Source: Bin87 sp963665395 (GTDB taxonomy: Bacteria > Chloroflexota > Dehalococcoidia > Lucifugimonadales > UBA3495). Taken from it: a stretch of 64,000 nucleotides of DNA. The notes beneath the pieces were generated by a model. That model was not told where the DNA came from and did not search any database. It saw only the letters and a list, made by a program, of their open reading frames with translations. This document shows positions 34,985 to 42,974 of the stretch, one piece after another. The stretch is taken from contig OY762251.1 in the NCBI GenBank assembly GCA_963665395.2, forward strand, positions 1,860,001 to 1,924,000. Direction: 5' to 3'. How positions within the stretch are numbered: the first letter of the stretch is position 1; each line of letters starts with the position of its first letter. The position numbers and the translations under genes were made by a program.

Positions 34985-35218
34985 ATGTCGGTGGACTACA
35001 AGAAAATCATCACCATTGAGCCGGGAAAGCGCAGCGGACAACCGTGCATTCGGGGGATGCGCATCACTGTGTACGATGTGCTGGAATACCTGGCCGGCGA
35101 CATGACCGAGGCGGAAGTCCTGGATGATTTCCCCTACCTGACCCATGAAGACATCCTGGCCTGTTTCGCCTTTGCCGCGGAGCCCAAGCGCCGCATCAGG
35201 CATCCGGAAACGCTATGA
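34985..35218 (+). CDS. DUF433 antitoxin-type protein
   Basis: A 77-residue protein of the DUF433 family, recognised from KIITIEPGKRSGQPCIRGMRITVYDVLEYLAGD and the DDFPYLTHEDILACFAFAA block. DUF433 proteins are antitoxins paired with a downstream DUF5615 PIN-like toxin. The start ATG 34985 fits the family and has GGAG upstream. The stop overlaps the start of a truncated DUF5615 frame, so the partner is missing. Confidence 0.85.
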   Translation: MSVDYKKIITIEPGKRSGQPCIRGMRITVYDVLEYLAGDMTEAEVLDDFPYLTHEDILACFAFAAEPKRRIRHPETL

Positions 35219-35260
35219 GGCTGTTGTTTGACCATAACCTGTCGCCAGCTCCACCACCCT
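35215..35260 (+). pseudogene. Truncated DUF5615 toxin start
   Basis: The ATG overlapping the DUF433 stop (ATGA at 35215-35218) opens a frame MRLLFDHNLSP, the standard N-terminus of DUF5615 PIN-like toxins. After about 11 codons the match ends and the frame runs into the antisense end of the adjacent amidohydrolase gene. The toxin was deleted or overwritten when the downstream gene arrived. Confidence 0.75.
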
Positions 35261-35267
35261 TCAGCGG

Positions 35268-36827
35268 CTACCGGCTCCGCACCACCTGCCCCGGCAGCGC
35301 CCCGGTGTGCCGGCCGTTATCTATCACCAGCGTCCCGTTGACCGCCACGTAATCAATTCCCACCGGAAACTGCAACGGGTCGTCAAAAGTAGCCGGTGTA
35401 TCCACGGTATTCGGATCAAAGAGGACCAGGTCGGCCTTCGCGCCGTTGCGGATTATGCCCCGGTCGGCGAGGCCGAAGCGCCGCGCCACCGCGCCGGTCA
35501 TCTTGCGGATGGCCTCTTCCAGCGAGAACAGCCCTTCGTTGCGCACGAATTGGGACAGCACGTAGGGATAGGTGCCGTAGGTGCGCGGGTTGGGCCGGCC
35601 GCCGGTGAGGATAGCGTCGGTGCCAATCATCTGGGCCGGGTGGGACGCGATTTCGCGGATGTTATCCAGGTTGCCGGTGCGGGCGACGAAGGCTACTTGC
35701 AGGTCTTCCTCCAGCAGCAAGTCGCACACTGCATCCACCATGCGCCCGCCCCGGTGCTGCGCCAGTTCCTCCAGGGAGCGGCCCTCCCATTCCTTGTTTT
35801 TGTCCGATGCGATGTTGGCGAAGATGTAGTTGTCCAGCGTCTGCCCGCCCCACTGTGGTTCCACGGCCCGCACCATCAGGTTGCGCACTTCGGGGTCGGC
35901 GATGCGGGTCAGCAATGCCTGCGGCCCGCCGGCGTGAACCCAATAGGGCAGCAGGGAATGGAGGATGGTGCTGGCCGCCGGATACGGGTACTGGTCGTAG
36001 GTGACATCCTGCCCCCGGTTGCGGACCTCGTCCACCAGGGCCGTCATCTGCGCCCCCAAACCGGCCACCGGGCTGTGGTAGTGAGAGATATGCACCGGCG
36101 CGCCGGACCGCCGGCCGACTTCCAGCGCCTCGCGGAAGGGGTCCAGCAGCCGGTCGCCCAGGGTGTAGCGGGCGTGGGTGCAGTAGAAACCGCCCTCCTC
36201 GGCGGCGACGGCGGCGATGGCGGCCAGCTCGTCGGTGTCGCTGTACGCGCCGGGAGCATAGGTCAGGCCGGTGGTGAAACCAAACGCGCCGTCGCGCATC
36301 CCCTGCCGGGTCAGCTCCCGCATGGTATTCAGCTCGGCGTCGGTGGGCAGGCGCGACGACCAGCCCATGGCGGCGACCCTGATGGCGGCGTGGGGCACGA
36401 AGTGCAGCACGTTGCAGGCCGAGTTGCCCTCGAACAGGGCCAGGAAGTCCGCCACACTGCTCCAGCGGACGTCCGGCGCTTCACCGTTCACCGCCGCCAG
36501 ATAGACCAGCAGCTGCTCCAGCCCGCGCGGCGTGGTGGGGGCGTAGGACAGGCCGTCCATACCCAGGGCCTCGGTGGTGACGCCCTGCCGGATCTTGGCT
36601 TCGTGGGCCGGCTCGGTGAGCAGCTTCAGGTCGGAATGGGAGTGCATATCGATGAAGCCGGGGCAGATCACGTAGCCGCTGGCATCGATGACGCGCCCGG
36701 CGTCCACCGCCGATACGTCGCCGGTCAGCACCTGAACCGTGTCCCCGGTAACGGCCACGCTGCCGCGATAGCCGGCCGCCCCCGTGCCGTCAACAATCGT
36801 TCCGTTGGCAAATAGCAGGTCAACCAT
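35268..36827 (-). CDS. N-acyl-D-amino-acid deacylase-like amidohydrolase
   Basis: A 519-residue amidohydrolase-superfamily enzyme. It has DLLFANGTIVDGTG...GFIDMHSHSDLKLL (metal-binding HxHxD), the GVTTEALGMDGLSYAP block, THARYTLG, HISHYHSPV and the end QFPVGIDYVAVNGTLVIDNGRHTGALPGQVVR. These are hallmarks of N-acyl-D-amino-acid (D-aspartate/D-glutamate) deacylases (D-aminoacylases), zinc enzymes that free D-amino acids from N-acyl forms. Usual length about 480-530. GGGAGAG precedes ATG 36827. The enzyme is cytoplasmic by absence of a signal peptide. Precise acyl and amino-acid specificity are unknown. Confidence 0.9.
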   Translation of the reverse strand: MVDLLFANGTIVDGTGAAGYRGSVAVTGDTVQVLTGDVSAVDAGRVIDASGYVICPGFIDMHSHSDLKLLTEPAHEAKIRQGVTTEALGMDGLSYAPTTPRGLEQLLVYLAAVNGEAPDVRWSSVADFLALFEGNSACNVLHFVPHAAIRVAAMGWSSRLPTDAELNTMRELTRQGMRDGAFGFTTGLTYAPGAYSDTDELAAIAAVAAEEGGFYCTHARYTLGDRLLDPFREALEVGRRSGAPVHISHYHSPVAGLGAQMTALVDEVRNRGQDVTYDQYPYPAASTILHSLLPYWVHAGGPQALLTRIADPEVRNLMVRAVEPQWGGQTLDNYIFANIASDKNKEWEGRSLEELAQHRGGRMVDAVCDLLLEEDLQVAFVARTGNLDNIREIASHPAQMIGTDAILTGGRPNPRTYGTYPYVLSQFVRNEGLFSLEEAIRKMTGAVARRFGLADRGIIRNGAKADLVLFDPNTVDTPATFDDPLQFPVGIDYVAVNGTLVIDNGRHTGALPGQVVRSR

Positions 36828-37024
36828 CGTCTTTCTCTCCCAAGAAATCCTTCACCACATCGGCTATGATCGGCATGATACAACGGCTTGGGCGGAGAAT
36901 TGTAGGGGCGAATAATTATTCGCCCCGACGCGGAACGGAACGCAGCTATCCCGGCTATCCTGCCCATCCCACCCGAATATCGGCTATAATGGCTCGCAAT
37001 TACCCACGGCAAAGGAGGCTCACC

Positions 37025-37333
37025 ATGCCGGCTACGGTGAATCCCGATGAAGTCTATGAGGCGCTGCGCACGGTCTATGACCCGGAGATCCCGGTCAACG
37101 TGGTGGATTTGGGCCTGATTTACGACGTGCAGGTCAGCGACGCCAACGATGTATTCGTCCAAATGACCCTGACTTTCCCCGGCTGCGGCATGGGTCCCCA
37201 CATCGCCCAGCAGGCCGAATGGGCCGTTCAGGACGTCGAAGGCGTCGAGGAAGTCAACATCGAGCTGACCTTCGACCCGCCCTGGTCTCCCGACCTGATC
37301 AGCGAGGAAGCCCGCAATATGCTGGGCATCTAG
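37025..37333 (+). CDS. SufT/MIP18-family iron-sulphur assembly protein
   Basis: A 102-residue MIP18/PaaD/SufT-like protein: VNPDEVYEALRTVYDPEIPVNVVDLGLIYDVQV start, then TLTFPGCGMGPHIAQQAEWAV with the conserved Cys, then VNIELTFDPPWSPDLISEEARNMLG. Family members help mature Fe-S proteins. The start ATG 37025 is fixed by AAAGGAGG seven bases upstream; the longer frame from 36866 is rejected. A TATAAT at 36985-36990 is a possible -10. The Mrp-like ATPase gene follows, separated by a repeat-bearing spacer, so the two likely act in Fe-S cluster assembly. Confidence 0.9.
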   Translation: MPATVNPDEVYEALRTVYDPEIPVNVVDLGLIYDVQVSDANDVFVQMTLTFPGCGMGPHIAQQAEWAVQDVEGVEEVNIELTFDPPWSPDLISEEARNMLGI

Positions 37334-37383
37334 GCGACGCTGACCTTCCCGCCCGTCCACACCGTCATTCCCGCCCCCTCTCC

Positions 37384-37444
37384 GTCATTCCGGCGCAAGC
37401 CGGAATCCAGTCGCATCGCGGATTCCCGCTTTCGCGGGAATGAC
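37384..37444. repeat. REP-like double palindrome
   Basis: Two palindromes, GTCATTCCGGCGCAAGCCGG and TTCCCGCTTTCGCGGGAATG, in the SufT-Mrp spacer. Same family as 25728-25802. Confidence 0.7.
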
Positions 37445-37469
37445 GAATTAATATTGGAGACACCACGTT

Positions 37470-38291
37470 ATGGCAACTCCACAGCAGCCCAACGCCCAGC
37501 AGAACGCCCGCTTGCAGCAGATTCGCCGCCAGTGGGAGCAGAAACGGCAGATTACCGACCGCCTGGCCGCGGTGCGCACCAAGATCGGCGTCTATAGCGG
37601 CAAGGGCGGCGTGGGCAAGACCACGGTAGCCTGCAACCTGGCGACGACGCTGGCCAAGCAAGGCGAGCGGGTGGGTCTGCTGGACGTTGATATCGACTGT
37701 CCCAACGTCACCCGCGTCATGGGCATGATGGACGCGCCGGACTACCGCGACGGCCAGATCACTCCGGCCCAGGAGCACGGCGTCAAAGTAGTATCCATGG
37801 CCTTCTTTCAGGAGAACGAGGACGAGGCCATCATCTGGCGCGGCCCGATGATCCACAACGCCATCAACCAGTTCCTCCAGGCCACCGACTGGGGCGAGTT
37901 GGACTATCTAATCGTTGACCTGCCGCCGGGCACTTCCGATTCGCCCCTTACCGTGATGCAGACGCTCCCCATGGACGGGTTCGTCGTGGTGAGCACGCCC
38001 CAGGACTTGGCCATCATCGACGCCAAGCGGTGCATCAACATGATTCGCAAACTGAACCTGAACGTGGTCGGCATCGTGGAAAACTACTCCGGCGACATCT
38101 TCGGAGCGGGAGCCGGCCGTCAGCTGGCCGAGGACATCGACGCGCCGTTCCTGGGCAGTATGTCCCTGCGCGGGTCATACCGAGATACCAGCCAACCCAC
38201 CGTGTTGGTGGACGAAACAGTGGGCGAGGAGTACGCTGCTGTCGCCGACGAGCTGCGGAGCAGCCTGAAAGCCTTCGGACGGGAAGCCTGA
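37470..38291 (+). CDS. Mrp/NBP35-family P-loop ATPase, without CxxC
   Basis: A 273-residue protein with the deviant Walker A SGKGGVGKTT (43-52), LLDVDIDCPNV, LDYLIVDLPPGTSD and a late block VENYSGDIFGAGAG. Mrp/NBP35-type proteins usually bind an Fe-S cluster at a CxxC just after VENMSxF; here the corresponding loop is shortened and has no CxxC. About 30 residues of Gln/Arg-rich coil precede the P-loop. It may still act as a carrier ATPase or be a MinD-like variant. It follows a SufT-like gene, so an Fe-S role is the simplest guess. Confidence 0.88.
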   Translation: MATPQQPNAQQNARLQQIRRQWEQKRQITDRLAAVRTKIGVYSGKGGVGKTTVACNLATTLAKQGERVGLLDVDIDCPNVTRVMGMMDAPDYRDGQITPAQEHGVKVVSMAFFQENEDEAIIWRGPMIHNAINQFLQATDWGELDYLIVDLPPGTSDSPLTVMQTLPMDGFVVVSTPQDLAIIDAKRCINMIRKLNLNVVGIVENYSGDIFGAGAGRQLAEDIDAPFLGSMSLRGSYRDTSQPTVLVDETVGEEYAAVADELRSSLKAFGREA

Positions 38292-38328
38292 CCCGGCCAC
38301 TGTCGGCGCCGCATACTGCCTTTTCCGT

Positions 38329-38524
38329 CATTCCGGTGAAAGCCGGGATGTGGGTCCAGATAAGAGTTACGCAGTTGGGCAGATTAATCGCCGTCGTTCC
38401 CGCGAAAGCGGGAACCCATTAATCGAAATCGTTAACGTTGTTTCGGATTGATTTACCACAAAGCCTTTGGATTCCGGCTTTCGCCGGAATGACGGGTTTG
38501 TGAATCCAAGTGCGTAACTCCTAT
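38329..38524. repeat. Composite palindromic repeat
   Basis: A non-coding stretch carrying three REP-like palindromes and an outer inverted pair GAGTTACGCA...TGCGTAACTC. It separates the Mrp-like gene from the HicB-like gene. Confidence 0.65.
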
Positions 38525-38550
38525 CCAGAGGTTTCAAAGGGACAATACCG

Positions 38551-38793
38551 ATGCCCAAGTACGCAATAGTCATCTTTTGGAGCGACGAAGACGATCTCTA
38601 CCTTGCTTACGCGCCGGAATTGCCCGGTTGCATGGCCCATGGTGATACCTATGAAGACGCGCTCAAAAGCATCGGGGAAGCGATGGAGCTTTGGCTTGAA
38701 GTAGCCCGTGAATTCAAAGACCGTGTGCCGGAACCAAAAGTCAGGGATATAATCTTCGACATTCATGCCGAAACGCCGGGAACTGCCCGTTGA
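38551..38793 (+). CDS. HicB-like antitoxin, orphan
   Basis: An 80-residue HicB-type protein: YAIVIFWSDEDDLYLAYAPELPGCMAHGDTYEDALKSIGEAMELWL is the partial RNase-H-like fold typical of HicB. The C-terminus lacks an obvious ribbon-helix-helix. No HicA is found on either side, so it is an orphan, perhaps a regulator. A repeat block lies directly upstream. Confidence 0.82.
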   Translation: MPKYAIVIFWSDEDDLYLAYAPELPGCMAHGDTYEDALKSIGEAMELWLEVAREFKDRVPEPKVRDIIFDIHAETPGTAR

Positions 38794-38824
38794 GACCGGT
38801 ACATAGCAACCCTGGCTCTTTCCC

Positions 38825-40666
38825 CTACGACGCTCGTCGCTCCAGTCCCTCTTCCAACGCCAGCCGTTCCCCCGGCGCGCCCGGGGCCAACTCCGCCGGC
38901 TCGTCGTCAACCACGTGCATCCGCAACAGCGCGGACACTTCTTGCTGGATGGCTTCCTGAGCGAAGGGGTTCAGCTCACCCATCTGGCGGAACTTGCGGT
39001 AACGCTGCTTGACCAGCTTTCCGGTGGATACGCGGCTGGCTTCCGCCAAGTGCTTGTAGATGGCAAACTCCAAGTCCGTCGCGGCTTGGCGCGGGTCATT
39101 GTGGGAACCGCCGGCGGGTTCGGGCACCACCTGGTCGATGATGCCAAGCTCCTGGCAATCCCGGGCCGTGAGCATGAGAGCCTCCGCCGCTTCCCGGGTC
39201 AGATAACGCTCCCGGGAAGGTCCGCCCACGGTGTGGTGCAGTGAAATCGGGGAATAGATGGCGTACTGCTGCATCAGGATGCGGTCGGACAGGCTCAGCG
39301 CCAGGGCGGCCTCGTTGCCGGCCTCGCCGATAATTACTGAAACCAGCGGGGTCGGCGCATCCAGCATCACGGAGAGGCTGTTGGCGATGGCGTTGCCAAC
39401 GCCCTGCTCTTCCGACTCCAGTTTCGGGTCGGCGCCCTGGGAGTCGATGAGAGTAATGAGCGGAAGGTTGAACCGGGCAGCCAGGCCGATGACCCGCTGG
39501 GCCTTGCGGAGACCGCTGGGATGCAGGAGGTACCGCCCGCGGTCGCTGTCGTGGGAATGGCTGCGCTGCTGGCCAATGGCGGCCACGGGATGCCCACGCA
39601 GCAGGCCGATGCCGCCGACCACGGTGCGGTCGTCGCTGCTCACCCGGTCGCCGCAGATCTCAAAGAAATCGTCCAGAATGTGCCTCATGTAGTACAGCGC
39701 GTCGGGCCGCTCGTCGTGGGTGGCCGCGTTCAGCGATTCCCACGTCTCCGTGTCCTCCGCCGCCACCGCCTGCAAACGGGAGACGGCCCGCCGGCTCAAG
39801 CGGATCCCTTCCGGTTCCACCAGCAAATTAAGCAGTTGGCTCAGGCGTTCCCGCAGTTCTTCCCGGTCCACGACGCTGTCCAGCAATCCCTGTCGCAGGT
39901 GGTGTTCGGCGGTATGCGCGTCCGGGGGCAGCTGCTGGCCGGTGGCTTCAATAATCGTGCGGATGGGCGACAAGCCCACCACCGAACCCGGTTCGGCGAT
40001 GATGATGTCGGCCAGGTTGGCGAAGCTGCCGTAGGCCTGGCCGGTGGAAGGGTTGGACAGCACGGCGATGAACGGCGCCGCAACCTCGCGGAGCTTGTTG
40101 ACCGCCGTGACGGTTTTGGCCATCTGCATCAGGGACAGCACGCCTTCCTGCGTCCTGGCTCCGCCGCCGGTGACCAGCGCCACCACCGGCAGCCCACGCC
40201 GGGCGGCCAGCTCGAAGGCCAGCGCCACCTTTTCCCCCACCACGCTGCTCATGCTGCCGCCCATGAAGCCGTAGTCCAGCACCACCAGCATGACGTTCCG
40301 ACCGTCAATCTTGCAGATTCCGGTAACGGCGGCTTCCGTCAACCCGGTGCGGTCCTGGCTTTCCGTCAGCTGGTCGTCGTAGGGCGTGCGGTTGGAAAAG
40401 GACAGGGGCGCCACCGAGCGGACGTAGCGGTTATGCTCACGAAAGCTGCGCCGGTCAGCCAGCAGTTCGATACGCTCTCGGGCCGAGAGGGTGTAGTGGA
40501 ACCGGCAAAAGGGACAAACCCGGAAGTCCAGGTAAGCCCGGGAGCCGCTGATGGGCTCGTGGCAAAACAGGCAGTGGTCATGCACCGCCGAAAGGTACAT
40601 CTCTTCCAGCTCGTCCCCGTCGCTGAACAGATGCACCAGGAAATTCGTCAGATTGCGGACCGGCAC
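38825..40666 (-). CDS. Fused acetyl-CoA carboxylase carboxyltransferase beta-alpha
   Basis: A 613-residue fusion of AccD-like (N-terminal, about 1-300) and AccA-like (C-terminal) domains. A zinc ribbon CLFCHEPI...CPFC lies near residues 32-55 and is followed by GGSMSSVVGEK and GGARTQEG (AccD core); the second half has GDRVSSDDRTVVGGIG, IDSQGADPKLESEEQG and the GPSRERYLT end. It transfers the carboxyl group from biotin to acetyl-CoA in malonyl-CoA formation. Normally two genes (accD, accA); here they are one reading frame. It starts with GTG 40666, preceded by AAAGGAGG about 6 bases upstream. The biotin carrier and carboxylase are not in this window. Confidence 0.92.
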   Translation of the reverse strand: MPVRNLTNFLVHLFSDGDELEEMYLSAVHDHCLFCHEPISGSRAYLDFRVCPFCRFHYTLSARERIELLADRRSFREHNRYVRSVAPLSFSNRTPYDDQLTESQDRTGLTEAAVTGICKIDGRNVMLVVLDYGFMGGSMSSVVGEKVALAFELAARRGLPVVALVTGGGARTQEGVLSLMQMAKTVTAVNKLREVAAPFIAVLSNPSTGQAYGSFANLADIIIAEPGSVVGLSPIRTIIEATGQQLPPDAHTAEHHLRQGLLDSVVDREELRERLSQLLNLLVEPEGIRLSRRAVSRLQAVAAEDTETWESLNAATHDERPDALYYMRHILDDFFEICGDRVSSDDRTVVGGIGLLRGHPVAAIGQQRSHSHDSDRGRYLLHPSGLRKAQRVIGLAARFNLPLITLIDSQGADPKLESEEQGVGNAIANSLSVMLDAPTPLVSVIIGEAGNEAALALSLSDRILMQQYAIYSPISLHHTVGGPSRERYLTREAAEALMLTARDCQELGIIDQVVPEPAGGSHNDPRQAATDLEFAIYKHLAEASRVSTGKLVKQRYRKFRQMGELNPFAQEAIQQEVSALLRMHVVDDEPAELAPGAPGERLALEEGLERRAS

Positions 40667-40821
40667 CTAAACCCCTCCTTTAGCTGCCGATTAACCGACA
40701 TCCGGCATGGTTGTTGCTTTTGCGGCTCTTCCTGTCCGATAGGCTGTCAGGATGGTATCTTTATCGTACACCAGCGATTGATTCGTCAATACCGGCGACC
40801 ATCTTGCCGGCGCCCGGTTGG

Positions 40822-42336
40822 TCATGGCGAACCCGCGCGCTCAAACTTTATCAGCGTGGCCGGCCGCTCGTCACCGTCCGCCGGAGGCAAACCGGCCCAA
40901 TCCGCGATGCGAACTCCTACCACCCAGGCGACGCCCCGGGGCGTAACCACCAGGGGGATGCGATCCCGCCAGCGCCGCGGGATCCTGGAGTCCGTGAAAA
41001 CATCCTGCAACTTGCGCGTGCCCGACATTCCCAGGGGCTGGATGCGGTCGCCGGCCTGCCCGGTCCGAACGGTAGCGCCTTCCGCCAAGGCCGCCGGGGA
41101 CAGGTACGCCGCCATAGGGTCGCCGGTAGCCAGCGCCGCATCCGGCGGCAGCCGGACCGCCCGAGCCGTAACCTCCCAGCCGTCCTGCTTGGTAACGGCG
41201 ACAGCGATAGGCCCCATGGGCAGCGTAAGCCGGAACTCCCGACTCAGCGGCGGATACGGGCAGTCGTCAACAGCGTTGTCGGGCGCCAACTCCAGCCACC
41301 GGCCGCGGGTCCGGGCAACATATCCGCCGGGCAGCATCACCATTTTTCCCGATTTCTTGCCGGCCGCCATGGTCATCATCAACTGCAAATGGCTCTCCCG
41401 CAAACGCTTTTCGTCTCCGGTCACCCGGATCCAGGCGCGCCGCAGGAGCAGCAGTTGCAAGGCGGGGTGGACATCCGCCAGCGCGTTCCGGTCGAGCCGC
41501 AGAGCGCCATCCCCGGCTATGGGTTCCGGGGCGACGGCAGGCCAGTGCTGGGAAGCCTGTTCTTCCAGGTATTCCAGCTGCAATGCCGCGGTCCGGGACA
41601 GCCGTGTCAACGCAGGAACAACTTGCGAATTGAGTTGCTCCTGCAAAGCCGGCATCAGGTTGTGTCGGATCCGGTTTCGGGCAAACCTTGGGGAGTAATT
41701 GGCGGGGTCATCCCGGAAATCTATTCCAAACCCTCGGCAGTAAGCGATGGTTTCGGCGCGCCGGAAGTCAAGCAGCGGCCTCCAGAGGCGGAGCAAATTC
41801 CTGTCTTCCGGCAATGGCCAGGGACTTATCTCCCGCATACCACGCAAGCCGTGCAACCCGGCGCCGCGGGCAATATGAAACAGCGTCGTTTCAGCCTGGT
41901 CATCAGCGGTATGACCCACCGCGACGGTAGCTGCGCCCGCTTCACCGGCCACCCGAGCCAGGAATGTGTACCGCAGGTCACGGGCGGCTTGCTCAAAAGA
42001 GCTGATGCCGCGCTCCCGTTGGTACGCGGGAACGTCCACCTCTGCAATGGTGAAGGGTTTGTTACCGGCTTCAGCAATCCGGCGCACGTAGTCGGCGTCG
42101 CCGCGCGATTCCGTTCCGGGCGGGTCGTGCACCAGATGGGCGATATGCAGTTTGATACCGTGTCGCCCGGTTTGCGCACCCAACGCCGTCAACAATGCCA
42201 TGGAATCCGGGCCTCCGGACACGCCCACCACAATGACATCTCCGGATTTCAGGCCGATGTGGCGGAGCGACCTGGTTATGGCCAAAGATACCCGATGCTC
42301 CAGCCGTGGCCAGCCCGTGTCGCGGCGGACGCCCAT
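40822..42336 (-). CDS. tilS: tRNA(Ile)-lysidine synthetase
   Basis: A 504-residue TilS. The PP-loop SGGPDS is at 40-45, followed by LHIAHLVHDPPG, AVGHTADDQAETTLFHIARGAG (PP-loop ATPase core), PLLDFRRAETIAYC and FARNRIRHNLMP, all diagnostic. The C-terminal third (about residues 300-490) is the extra tRNA-binding region, here with GDRIQPLGMSGTRKLQDVF. It converts cytidine-34 of tRNA(Ile)CAU to lysidine, which prevents Met charging and allows AUA decoding; an essential gene. It is followed on the same strand by none in the immediate spacer, and preceded 11 bases by the phosphatase gene. Confidence 0.95.
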   Translation of the reverse strand: MGVRRDTGWPRLEHRVSLAITRSLRHIGLKSGDVIVVGVSGGPDSMALLTALGAQTGRHGIKLHIAHLVHDPPGTESRGDADYVRRIAEAGNKPFTIAEVDVPAYQRERGISSFEQAARDLRYTFLARVAGEAGAATVAVGHTADDQAETTLFHIARGAGLHGLRGMREISPWPLPEDRNLLRLWRPLLDFRRAETIAYCRGFGIDFRDDPANYSPRFARNRIRHNLMPALQEQLNSQVVPALTRLSRTAALQLEYLEEQASQHWPAVAPEPIAGDGALRLDRNALADVHPALQLLLLRRAWIRVTGDEKRLRESHLQLMMTMAAGKKSGKMVMLPGGYVARTRGRWLELAPDNAVDDCPYPPLSREFRLTLPMGPIAVAVTKQDGWEVTARAVRLPPDAALATGDPMAAYLSPAALAEGATVRTGQAGDRIQPLGMSGTRKLQDVFTDSRIPRRWRDRIPLVVTPRGVAWVVGVRIADWAGLPPADGDERPATLIKFERAGSP

Positions 42337-42347
42337 GGGTTATACGT

Positions 42348-42974
42348 CTAATACCCGGTGCGGTTGGCCGGCGTGAGGTGGTCCACGGCGTTGTACTGGT
42401 TGAGCCGCCGGCCGCGCCGCCCGGTAGTGATGGTGGTGCGACTGCCCAGTCCCAGATCCATGTAGTTGATGTTGGCCAGGGGCAGGTCGAGCACGGCGGC
42501 GACAATGCAGCGGATGGTGAAGTTATGGGTGACTGCTATCACCGTGTCCTTAACGTCGTGGGCGTCATCCAGGTCGGCGAAGGCGGCCATCGCTCGCTCC
42601 TGGACCATACCCAGGGACTCGCCGTCGGGCATGGTGACGCTGCTGGCGTCCCGGCGCCAGCCCTGGTAAAGATCGGGCCAGCCGTCGCGCATCTGCTGGA
42701 TGGTCACGCCTTCCAGCGCGCCCATGTGCATCTCGGTCAGGCGGGGTTCTTCGGCAACGGTCAGGCCGTTCAGATCGGCAATCCGCGCCGCCACGTCGCG
42801 AGCGCGCTTGAGGGGACTGGAATAGATGGCCGCCGGGTTCCAGGTCAGGCTGGCTACGGCGACTTCTTGAGCTTGCCGGCGCCCCAGCTCGGTCAGCAGG
42901 GAGTTGGTGGATCCCTGCAATCGACCGGCGGCGTTTACGTCCGTTTCGCCGTGGCGCACCAGGTGGAGCTTCAC
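42348..42974 (-). CDS. Histidine phosphatase (phosphoglycerate mutase-like)
   Basis: A 208-residue histidine phosphatase. The catalytic RHGET motif is seen at residues 7-11 (LVRHGETDVN), with a downstream LTELGRRQAQ and TEMHMGALEG and the second His in AVTHNFTIRC. Members act on phosphoserine, alpha-ribazole phosphate, or phosphosugars; which here is unclear (an alpha-ribazole phosphatase is possible since MetH makes B12 use likely, but that is inference). Its start overlaps the stop of the upstream CNNM gene by four bases (ATGA), so translation is coupled, and tilS follows 11 bases on. The three genes form an operon. Confidence 0.9.
   Translation of the reverse strand: MKLHLVRHGETDVNAAGRLQGSTNSLLTELGRRQAQEVAVASLTWNPAAIYSSPLKRARDVAARIADLNGLTVAEEPRLTEMHMGALEGVTIQQMRDGWPDLYQGWRRDASSVTMPDGESLGMVQERAMAAFADLDDAHDVKDTVIAVTHNFTIRCIVAAVLDLPLANINYMDLGLGSRTTITTGRRGRRLNQYNAVDHLTPANRTGY

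Noticed and set aside
35307..36815. Plus-strand 502-codon frame
   Set aside because: Antisense of the N-acyl-D-amino-acid deacylase-like gene, which has clear family motifs.
39521..41698. Plus-strand 725-codon frame, and a 546-codon frame at 40711-42351
   Set aside because: They lie opposite accDA and tilS, have no motifs, and cross gene boundaries.
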